A stretch of DNA of 64,000 nucleotides from Duganella sp. CF458 (GTDB lineage: Bacteria > Pseudomonadota > Gammaproteobacteria > Burkholderiales > Burkholderiaceae_D), in NCBI RefSeq assembly GCF_900113115.1, contig NZ_FOOF01000021.1:1-64000 (forward strand). Direction: 5' to 3'. The translations under genes and the position numbers were made by a program. A model generated the notes under the pieces. The model was given only the letters and a program-made list of their open reading frames with translations. It ran no database searches and was not told the DNA's origin. Positions 57,366 to 64,000 of the stretch are shown piece by piece (the stretch's first letter is position 1; the number at the start of each line of letters is the position of its first letter).

Positions 57366-59243
57366 ATGCTGAAGCTCGCCCTCCCGGTGTTGCTGCTGGC
57401 CGCCCAGGCATGCGCCGTCGCGCACGACATCGCCAGCCCTGACAAGCAAATCAAGGTGCAGTTTGAACTGTCGCCGCGCGGCGAGCCGACCTACGCGGTC
57501 GCACGCGCCGGCCAGCCGGTGCTGCTGGCTTCCCGCCTCGGCCTGCAACTGCAGTCGACCGACCTGACGCGCAGCCTGCGCCTGGCTTCGGCCGGCGCGG
57601 TGCAGCGCATTTCCGAAAACTACACGCTGGCCACAGGCAAGCGCCGCAATAACCATTACGAAGCCAACGAACGCCGCTTCTCCTTGCGCGATAGGCGGGG
57701 GCGCATGCTCGATATCGTGTTCCGCGTTTCCAACGACGGTGTGGCGTTCCGCTACGAGACTGCCGGTGGCACGGTACGCAGCGAGGCCACCAGTTTCGCC
57801 TTCCCCGGTGCTGCCCGTGCGTGGCTGCAGCCGATGTCGGTGGCGCAGACCGGCTGGGCCAATACCAACCCCTCATACGAAGAGTACTACCAGGCCGATA
57901 TCCCGGTCGGCACCGCGTCCCCGCTGCCATCGGGCTGGGTCTTCCCGGCGCTGTTCCGCAGCGGCGACAACTGGGTGGCGCTGACCGAGGCCGGCATGGA
58001 CGGCAGCTGGCACGCCTCGCGCCTGCAGGACAAGTCGCCGGGCGGCGTATACCGCATCGGCGGCCCGAGCGCGCCGGAAGTGTTCCCCGGCGGCGCCCTG
58101 ATGGGCAGCGGTGCCATCTCGCCATGGCGCGTGCTGGCCCTGGGGCCGTTGGCCACCGTCATGCAGTCGACGCTGGGTACCGACCTTGCCGCACCAGCGA
58201 TTCCTTTCGACGCAAGCCTGGTGCGGCCGGGGCACGCTTCGTGGAGCTGGGCCATCCTGAAAGACGATGCCACCGTATTCGATGTGCAGAAGAAGTTCAT
58301 CGACTATGCGGTGCAGATGAAGTGGGATTACACCCTGGTCGACGCCGACTGGGACCGCAAGATCGGCTACGACAAGATGCGTGAGCTGGCGCGCTACGCG
58401 GCGGGGAAGGGCGTCGGCCTGCTGGCCTGGTACAACTCCTCCGGCAGCTGGAACAAGACGGAGTATTCGCCCAAGGGCAAGTTGCTGACGCGCGAGGCGC
58501 GCCGTGCGGAATTTACGCGCCTGCGTGAAATGGGCATACAAGGCGTGAAAATCGACTTCTTCGGCGGCGACGGCCAGTCATTTATCGCTTACTACGTCGA
58601 CATCCTGAAGGATGCGGCGGAAGCCGGCCTGCTGGTCAACTTCCATGGCGCCACGCTGCCCCGCGGCTGGAGCCGCACCTATCCCAACCTGATGACGGCC
58701 GAAGCGGTGCGCGGCTTCGAGTTCTCGACATTCGAACAGGGCTGGCAGGACAAGGTGGCCGCGCACGCCGCCATGGTGCCGTTCGCACGCAACCTGTTCG
58801 ACCCGATGGACTTCACACCAATGGCTTTCGGTGACATTCCCAACATCAGGCGCGCTACCCGCAACGGCTTTGAGCTGGCGGAAGCGGTACTGTTCACTTC
58901 CGGCATCCAGCACTTCGCTGAAATCCCCGAGGGCATGGCGACCGCCCCGGCCTATGTGCAGGACCTGCTGCGCAACCTGCCGCGTAGCTGGGACGATGTA
59001 CGCTTTGTCGACGGTGTGCCGGCGCGCTACGTCGTGCTGGCGCGCCGGGCAGGCGATACCTGGTATGTGGCAGGTTTCAACGCGCAGGACAGCGCGCAGG
59101 AGGTGTCGGTGGATCTTGGCGCAGGCACCCTGGTGACCGATGGCGCCGGCGAGCGCGAATTCAGCCAGCGCCCCACCGCCGCGGGCAGGCAGCAAATCAC
59201 GATGCAGCCACGCGGCGGCTTCGTTGCGGTATTCAAACAATAA
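57366..59243 (+). CDS. GH97 glycoside hydrolase, exported
   Basis: A 625-residue GH97 enzyme with a signal peptide (KLALPVLLLAAQACAVAH). The N-terminal beta-sandwich opens DIASPDKQIKVQFELSPRGEPTYAV. The barrel begins SWSWAILKDDATVFDVQKKFIDYAVQMKWDYTLVDADWD. GVKIDFFGGDGQSFIAYYVDILKDAAEAGLLVNFHGATLPRGWSRTYPNLMTAEAVRG is the retaining-branch motif with Asp (near 397) as the probable nucleophile, as in alpha-galactosidase-type GH97, not the inverting SusB type. Substrate could be alpha-galactose or beta-L-arabinopyranose, both reported for retaining members. Calcium-type ligands (Glu) are in YEEYYQADIP and TAEAVRG. Confidence 0.92.
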   Translation: MLKLALPVLLLAAQACAVAHDIASPDKQIKVQFELSPRGEPTYAVARAGQPVLLASRLGLQLQSTDLTRSLRLASAGAVQRISENYTLATGKRRNNHYEANERRFSLRDRRGRMLDIVFRVSNDGVAFRYETAGGTVRSEATSFAFPGAARAWLQPMSVAQTGWANTNPSYEEYYQADIPVGTASPLPSGWVFPALFRSGDNWVALTEAGMDGSWHASRLQDKSPGGVYRIGGPSAPEVFPGGALMGSGAISPWRVLALGPLATVMQSTLGTDLAAPAIPFDASLVRPGHASWSWAILKDDATVFDVQKKFIDYAVQMKWDYTLVDADWDRKIGYDKMRELARYAAGKGVGLLAWYNSSGSWNKTEYSPKGKLLTREARRAEFTRLREMGIQGVKIDFFGGDGQSFIAYYVDILKDAAEAGLLVNFHGATLPRGWSRTYPNLMTAEAVRGFEFSTFEQGWQDKVAAHAAMVPFARNLFDPMDFTPMAFGDIPNIRRATRNGFELAEAVLFTSGIQHFAEIPEGMATAPAYVQDLLRNLPRSWDDVRFVDGVPARYVVLARRAGDTWYVAGFNAQDSAQEVSVDLGAGTLVTDGAGEREFSQRPTAAGRQQITMQPRGGFVAVFKQ

Positions 59244-59256
59244 ACAAGGAGATGCT

Positions 59257-60786
59257 ATGAAGAAGACGATGATCGCTTTGGCCATGCTCACCGCAGGCCT
59301 TGCGCAAGCTGCCACCACAGTAACGGTCGACACTGCCAAACCCGGCCCGGTGATCAACAAGGACGTCTATGGCCAGTTCGCCGAACACCTCGGCACCGGC
59401 ATCTACGGCGGCATGTGGGTGGGCCCGAAATCGAAGATTCCCAACACGCGCGGCTGGCGCAATGACGTGATCGGCGCCCTGAAAAAACTGCACGTGCCGC
59501 TGGTACGCTGGCCGGGCGGCTGCTTCGCCGATGAATATCACTGGCGCGAAGGCATCGGCCCGCGCAACAAGCGTCCGGTCAAGATCAATACCATGTGGGG
59601 CGGCGTCGACGAGGACAATGCCGTCGGCACCCATGAATTCTTCGACCTGGTCGAACAACTGGGCGCGGACGCCTACGTGAACGGCAACCTGGGTACCGGC
59701 TCGCCGCAGGAAATGGCGGAATGGCTGGAATATATGACGTCCGATAACAAGTCCACCCTGCCGGAATTGCGCCGCAAGAATGGCCGCGACAAGCCATTCA
59801 AGGTGGCCTACTTCGCCGTCGGTAACGAAGCCTGGGGCTGCGGCGGCAATATGAAGCCGGATTATTACGCGAACCTGTACCGCCAGAGCGCCACCTTCCT
59901 CAAGACCCCACCGGCGGGACGCCCGAAATTAGTCGCCAGCGGCGGCAACGATAACGACACCACCTGGACGGAGGAGTTGAGCAAGTCGGCCAAGAACATG
60001 ACGGACGGTATCAGCTTCCACTACTACACCATCCCGACCGGAAAATGGGAAGTGAAGGGGGCCGCGACCGGCTTCCCGGCCAACGAATGGTTCTCCACCC
60101 TGAACGCGACCATGCGCATGGAAGACCATATCCGCAACAACGTGGCGGTCCTGGACAGGAACGACCCTGAGAAGAAGCTGGGCTTCTACGTCGACGAATG
60201 GGGTACCTGGTACGACGTCGAGAAGGGCACCAACGCCGGCTTCCTGTACCAGCAGAATACCCTGCGCGATGCGGTGGTGGCGGCGCTGAACTTCAACATC
60301 TTCCACGACCACGCCGACCGCGTGCGCATGACCAATATTGCGCAGATGGTCAATGTGCTGCAAGCCATGGTGTTGACCGATAACGAGAAGATGCTGCTGA
60401 CTCCGACCTACCACGCCTACGAAATGTACGTGCCGTTCCAGGGCGCGACCACGCTGCCGCTGGCACTGGAAGGTAACCGCAAGTACGCCTCCGGAGACAA
60501 GAGTATTGCGCAGGTGAGCGCTTCGGCTGCACGCGGCAAGGATGGCAAGGTTTACGTGGCGCTGGTGAATACCCACCCGAGCGATGCGGAAGAAGTAAAC
60601 ATCGCTGGAGTAGGCGACCGCAAGGCCAGCGCGCGCGTGCTGACTGCCAACGAGATGGATGCGCATAACACCTTCGCGAAGCCGGATGCGGTGAAACCGG
60701 CGCCCATCGCCGTTCAGGCCAGCGGCGGCAAGCTGACGGTGAAGATGCCTGCCAAGTCTGTCGTGGTGGTGGCAATCGGGGGCTGA
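59257..60786 (+). CDS. GH51 alpha-L-arabinofuranosidase, exported
   Basis: A 509-residue GH51 enzyme with a signal peptide (KKTMIALAMLTAGLAQA). The barrel starts VINKDVYGQFAEHLGTGIYGGMWVG. The acid/base Glu is in YFAVGNEAWGCGGNMKPDYYANLY (near 191) and the nucleophile Glu in LGFYVDEWGTWYDVEKG (near 314), within the usual GH-A clan spacing. The C-terminal sandwich is complete. SD AAGGAG. It removes arabinofuranosyl side groups. Secreted GH51 enzymes are less common than cytoplasmic ones, consistent with extracellular or periplasmic trimming. Confidence 0.95.
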   Translation: MKKTMIALAMLTAGLAQAATTVTVDTAKPGPVINKDVYGQFAEHLGTGIYGGMWVGPKSKIPNTRGWRNDVIGALKKLHVPLVRWPGGCFADEYHWREGIGPRNKRPVKINTMWGGVDEDNAVGTHEFFDLVEQLGADAYVNGNLGTGSPQEMAEWLEYMTSDNKSTLPELRRKNGRDKPFKVAYFAVGNEAWGCGGNMKPDYYANLYRQSATFLKTPPAGRPKLVASGGNDNDTTWTEELSKSAKNMTDGISFHYYTIPTGKWEVKGAATGFPANEWFSTLNATMRMEDHIRNNVAVLDRNDPEKKLGFYVDEWGTWYDVEKGTNAGFLYQQNTLRDAVVAALNFNIFHDHADRVRMTNIAQMVNVLQAMVLTDNEKMLLTPTYHAYEMYVPFQGATTLPLALEGNRKYASGDKSIAQVSASAARGKDGKVYVALVNTHPSDAEEVNIAGVGDRKASARVLTANEMDAHNTFAKPDAVKPAPIAVQASGGKLTVKMPAKSVVVVAIGG

Positions 60787-60787
60787 G

Positions 60788-62305
60788 ATGGAGAATATTT
60801 CTGTTCAGCGCCGCATGCTGCTGCGCACGGCGGCAGCCGGCGCGGTGCTGGCAACGGTCGGCGGTTGCGGCGGCGGTAGCGGAGCTTCCACGACCGCCTC
60901 CGCGCCAGTGGCAACGCCGCCGGTGGTGCCTCCGGTGGTGCCGCCCGCCGCCACGGTCGCCTTCACCAATGTATCGGTGCATGATCCGTCTGTGATCAAG
61001 GCCGCCGATACCTACTATGTGTTCGGGTCCCACCTGGCGGCGGCCAAGACCGTAGACTGGATGAACTGGACCAAGATTGCCGATGGCGTGAATGCCGGCA
61101 ACCCATTGTTCAACAACGTCACCGTGGCCCTGGCCGAGACATTAAGCTGGGCGCAGACCGATACGCTGTGGGCTCCGGACGTGGCCAGGCTGGATGATGG
61201 CAAGTTCTACATGTACTACTGCGCTTGCAAAGGCGATTCGCCACGCTCCGCCCTTGGGGTTGCGGTGGCGGACAAGGTGGAAGGCCCTTACGTCAACAAA
61301 CAGCTGTTGCTGAAGTCCGGCATGTGGGGTGAAGCCAGCCCCGATGGCACCATCTACGATGCGGCCAAACATCCGAACGTGGTCGACCCGAACGTCTTCC
61401 GCGATAGCGGCGGCAAGCTATGGATGGTGTACGGCTCATATTCGGGCGGCATCTTCATCATGGAGATGGACCCGGTCACCGGCCTGCCCAAGCCGGGCCA
61501 GGGTTACGGCAAGCACCTAATGGGCGGCAACCATGCGCGCATCGAAGGCGCGTATGTGTTGTATAGCCCCGACAGCAAGTACTACTACCTGTTCGTGTCG
61601 TTCGGCGGCCTGGATGCCAACGGCGGCTACAACATGCGCGTCGCCCGGTCCCTGAATCCGGACGGTCCTTACGTGGATGGGGCAGGCACCGACATGGCGG
61701 CCGTCAAGGCCAATCCGGCATTGCCGCTGTTCGACGACGCCAGCATCGCTCCGCACGGCCAGAAGCTGATGGGCAACCACCAGTTCATCCTGGCGAGCGG
61801 CGAGAGCGGTACTGCACTGGGCTATGTGTCGCCGGGCCATAACTCGGCTTACTACGACGCTGCAACAGGCAAGTACTTCCTGGTTTTCCATACCCGCTTC
61901 CCGGGGCAAGGAGAGGCGCACGAAGTGCGCGTGCACGAAATGTTCATCAATGCCGATGGCTGGCCGGTCGTCGCGCCCTTCCGCTACGTACCATCTTCGG
62001 CGGGGGTGACGGCCGCCGATGCCGCCGGCACGTATAAGGTGATCAACCACGGCAAGGACATTTCTGCGGCCATCAAGCAATCGCAGGCCGTTGTCCTGGC
62101 TGCAGGCGGTACCGTCAGCGGGGCGATGTCGGGTACCTGGGCGCACCAGGGCGGCAATCAGCTCAGCATCACGCTGTCTGACGGGACGACCTACAATGGG
62201 GTATTGTCGCGCCAGTGGAATGCCAATGCCGATGCCTTCGCGGTGACCTTCACTGTGCAGTCAAAGGCAGGCGTTTCGCTTTGGGGCGCGAGGACGGGGA
62301 GCTGA
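60788..62305 (+). CDS. GH43 endo-arabinanase-like lipoprotein
   Basis: A 505-residue protein with a leader combining twin arginine and lipobox (QRRMLLRTAAAGAVLATVGGCGGGS), so Tat-exported lipoprotein. The GH43 propeller has base Asp in VSVHDPSVIKAADTYYVFGSHLAA (near 66), Asp in PNVVDPNVFRDSGGKLWMVYGSYSGGIFIMEMD (near 200) and acid Glu in HARIEGAYVLYSPDSKYYYLF (near 252). SPGHNSAYYDAATGKYFLVFHTRF follows. The C-terminal beta domain (KVINHGKDISAAIKQSQAVVLAAGGTVSGAMSGTW...) is that of AbnB-like arabinanases. It cuts the arabinan backbone. It starts one base after GH51. Confidence 0.92.
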   Translation: MENISVQRRMLLRTAAAGAVLATVGGCGGGSGASTTASAPVATPPVVPPVVPPAATVAFTNVSVHDPSVIKAADTYYVFGSHLAAAKTVDWMNWTKIADGVNAGNPLFNNVTVALAETLSWAQTDTLWAPDVARLDDGKFYMYYCACKGDSPRSALGVAVADKVEGPYVNKQLLLKSGMWGEASPDGTIYDAAKHPNVVDPNVFRDSGGKLWMVYGSYSGGIFIMEMDPVTGLPKPGQGYGKHLMGGNHARIEGAYVLYSPDSKYYYLFVSFGGLDANGGYNMRVARSLNPDGPYVDGAGTDMAAVKANPALPLFDDASIAPHGQKLMGNHQFILASGESGTALGYVSPGHNSAYYDAATGKYFLVFHTRFPGQGEAHEVRVHEMFINADGWPVVAPFRYVPSSAGVTAADAAGTYKVINHGKDISAAIKQSQAVVLAAGGTVSGAMSGTWAHQGGNQLSITLSDGTTYNGVLSRQWNANADAFAVTFTVQSKAGVSLWGARTGS

Positions 62306-62307
62306 GT

Positions 62308-63318
62308 ATGAGCAGATGGATCTTGGGTGCCGGTTTTCTGCTGGCGCTGCTGGCGCAGTTGGCGCAGGCGGGCCAGGTGAGCGTGCACGATCCGGTGATG
62401 GCGAAGCAGGGCGATACCTATTACCTGTATTCGACCGGGCCTGGCATCGCTTTCTACAGCTCGAAGGACATGCGGCACTGGAGGCCGGAAGGCCGCGTCT
62501 TCCCCGGCCATCCCGCCGCTGCCGCCAAGGCGGCGCCGGGCTTCGACGACCATGTGTGGGCGCCGGATATCCAGCATCACGACGGCAAGTACCTGCTGTA
62601 TTACTCCGTCTCCGCATTCGGCAAGAATACTTCGGCTATCGGTGTGACCGTCAACAAGACGCTGGACCCTCGTTCGCCCGACTACAAATGGGAAGACCAG
62701 GGCATCGTCGTGCAATCGGTGCCGGGCCGCGACATCTGGAATGCGATCGATTCCAATGTGGTGGAAGACGAAAAAGGCAGCGGGTGGATGGCGTTCGGCT
62801 CGTTCTGGGGCGGCATCAAGCTGGTCAAGCTGAATGAAGCCTGGACGCGCCCGGCAGAGCCGCAAGTCTGGAGCACCATCGCAGCGCGGGAACGCCCGGC
62901 CTTTGTAAAGGATGACAGCGGCGGGCCGGCGGAAATCGAGGCGCCGTTCATCTTCCGCAAGAGCGGCTGGTATTACCTGTTCGTCTCATGGGGCCTCTGC
63001 TGCCAGAAGGAGAAGAGTACTTATCACGTCGTCGTCGGCCGCTCGCGCGCTGTCACCGGGCCATATCTGGACAAAGATGGCAAGGATCTGGCGCTCGGCG
63101 GCGGCTCGCTGGTAGTGCAGGGGAACGCGAAGTGGAAGGCGCTCGGCCACAACAGCGCATACACCTTCGACGGCAAGGACGTGATGGTGTTGCATGCTTA
63201 CGAAACAGCCGACAAATACCTGCAGAAGCTGAAGGTCATGGAGATGCACTGGGATGGCGCCGGCTGGCCGATGGTCGACGCAGCGGAACTGGACAGCTAC
63301 CGAAGCGTGCAACAATGA
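62308..63318 (+). CDS. GH43 arabinanase, exported
   Basis: A 336-residue enzyme with a signal peptide (GAGFLLALLAQLAQAG). Propeller residues are base Asp in GQVSVHDPVMAKQGDTYYLYSTGPGIAFYSSKD (near 28), Asp in NAIDSNVVEDEKGSGWMAFGSFWGGIKLVKL (near 148) and acid Glu in GPAEIEAPFIFRKSGWYYLFVSWGLCCQ (near 211). HNSAYTFDGKDVMVLHAYE follows. The SFWGGIKL and LCC segments are those of endo-1,5-alpha-L-arabinanases of the AbnA type. It is a second backbone enzyme beside the lipoprotein GH43. Its TGA overlaps the GH127-type start. Confidence 0.93.
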   Translation: MSRWILGAGFLLALLAQLAQAGQVSVHDPVMAKQGDTYYLYSTGPGIAFYSSKDMRHWRPEGRVFPGHPAAAAKAAPGFDDHVWAPDIQHHDGKYLLYYSVSAFGKNTSAIGVTVNKTLDPRSPDYKWEDQGIVVQSVPGRDIWNAIDSNVVEDEKGSGWMAFGSFWGGIKLVKLNEAWTRPAEPQVWSTIAARERPAFVKDDSGGPAEIEAPFIFRKSGWYYLFVSWGLCCQKEKSTYHVVVGRSRAVTGPYLDKDGKDLALGGGSLVVQGNAKWKALGHNSAYTFDGKDVMVLHAYETADKYLQKLKVMEMHWDGAGWPMVDAAELDSYRSVQQ

Positions 63319-64000
63319 GACGGGGCCTTGTCGCGCTGCTGGCGGCTGGCGTCCCGTTCGCCGCGAGCGCCGCCGAACTGTTCCCGCTGCAGGACGTTCG
63401 TCTTCTTCCAAGCCCTTTCCTGCAAGCCCAGGAAACAAACCGCGGCTACCTGCTGGCGCTCGACGCGGATAGGTTGCTGGCGCCATTCCGCCGCGAGGCC
63501 GGCCTGCCGTTGCGGAAACCATCCTACGGCAACTGGGAATCCAGCGGCCTCGATGGCCATATGGGCGGCCACTACCTGTCGGCCCTGTCACTGATGTGGG
63601 CTGCGACGGGCGATGGCAGCGTGCGCGAACGCCTCGACTACTTCGTACAGGAGCTGAAGAAGGCACAGGCGCCGGGCGGCTACCTTGGCGGCATTCCCGG
63701 CGGACGGGAGGCATGGAACGACATCGCCCAAGGCAAGCTCCATGCCGACAATTTCTCGGTCAATGGCAGGTGGGTGCCCTGGTACAACCTGCACAAGATC
63801 GCTGCCGGCCTGCGCGACGCATGGCGCTACGCCGGCAACGAGGAAGCACGGCATATGCTGGTCAAATTCGCCGACTGGACGGTGTCCATGACCGATGCGC
63901 TGAGCGACGAGCAAATGCAGGCCATGCTGCGCGCCGAACATGGCGGCATGAACGAGGTGCTGGCCGACGTTTACCAACTGACCGGCGAGCAGCGCTATCT
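63315..64000 (+). CDS. GH127/GH146 beta-L-arabinofuranosidase, N-terminal part (runs off window)
   Basis: A frame open from ATG 63315 (ATGA overlap with the GH43 stop) to the window end, 228 codons visible. Signal peptide MRRGLVALLAAGVPFAASAA. The (alpha/alpha)6 barrel shows LFPLQDVRLLPSPFLQAQETNRGYLLALDADRLLAPFRREAGLP, GLDGHMGGHYLSALSLMWAATGD, GGYLGGIPGG, VPWYNLHKIAAGLRDAWRYAGNEEARHMLVKFADW and AEHGGMNEVLADVYQLTGEQRYL (GGMNE Glu). This is the DUF1680/GH127-GH146 pattern, removing beta-L-arabinofuranose. The Cys-rich catalytic part is beyond the edge. Confidence 0.9.
   Translation, partial: MRRGLVALLAAGVPFAASAAELFPLQDVRLLPSPFLQAQETNRGYLLALDADRLLAPFRREAGLPLRKPSYGNWESSGLDGHMGGHYLSALSLMWAATGDGSVRERLDYFVQELKKAQAPGGYLGGIPGGREAWNDIAQGKLHADNFSVNGRWVPWYNLHKIAAGLRDAWRYAGNEEARHMLVKFADWTVSMTDALSDEQMQAMLRAEHGGMNEVLADVYQLTGEQRY

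Noticed and set aside
1..64000. CRISPR array or cas genes
   Set aside because: No regularly spaced direct repeats of 24-40 bases and no Cas motifs were found in either strand; the motif copies at 766-4391 are irregularly spaced and gene-linked.

Overview
The window looks like a high-GC Oxalobacteraceae-type beta-proteobacterial chromosome (Massilia/Duganella/Janthinobacterium-like). This is inferred from codon usage, the housekeeping genes (murI, class I fumarase, acs, tRNA-His, tRNA-Ser), the abundance of TonB-dependent receptors, and the oxidative, non-phosphorylating sugar pathways. No genus can be fixed from sequence alone.

Left accessory block (1-4.7 kb, visibly lower GC). The end of one IS3-family element lies at the window edge and a complete inverted copy lies at 873-2213. 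Around them is a minus-strand array of small single genes, several of the immunity-protein type (Imm42-like, Imm35/YrhB-like, DUF6547-like, others unrecognised). No toxin gene is visible. A recurring intergenic motif (GCTATTGGCCG...GTACTCGGCC) sits just 5' of each gene. One 55-codon gene is cut off exactly at the IS boundary.

Core block (4.7-11.5 kb): tRNA-His with promoter and terminator, the yqhA-like/fumarase/murI operon on the minus strand, an acyltransferase, acetyl-CoA synthetase, and tRNA-Ser(GGA).

tRNA-Ser island (11.54-14.35 kb, with relics to about 15.2 kb). The 3' end of tRNA-Ser is repeated at 14333-14353. Between the copies lie a type IV AbiEi/AbiEii toxin-antitoxin pair, whose toxin carries an in-frame TAA, and an orphan gene. 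A further degenerate tRNA-end/terminator copy brackets a HipA fragment. No integrase remains.

Housekeeping/regulatory block (15.2-26.1 kb): Ohr/OhrR with an alpha/beta hydrolase, a five-PAS hybrid kinase, a degenerate EAL protein, a GST/LysR pair, TruC, a cytosolic 5'-nucleotidase, a small winged-helix protein behind two perfect tandem palindromes, and a WYL regulator.

Plant-glycan block (26.2-64 kb, continuing past the edge). Operon 1 (+) has a BNR_4 propeller, a TonB receptor, GH105 and a DUF2264/GH154 protein. It converges on a minus-strand galactonate operon (dgoD-dgoK-dgoA-SMP-30 lactonase-LysR), preceded by secreted GH2 and GH35 beta-galactosidases. A copper-type TonB receptor module sits in between. 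Operon 2 (+, from 46.2 kb) encodes a TonB receptor, a GPH symporter, cytoplasmic GH43, GalM, the whole oxidative L-arabinose route (L-arabinonate dehydratase, AraD1/GguC-like protein, alpha-ketoglutarate semialdehyde dehydrogenase, SDR sugar dehydrogenase), then GH97, GH51, two GH43 and GH127/146. Together these fit uptake and catabolism of arabinogalactan or RG-I side chains: arabinose to 2-oxoglutarate, galactose to pyruvate and glyceraldehyde-3-phosphate, with GH105/GH154/BNR_4 removing uronic acid caps.
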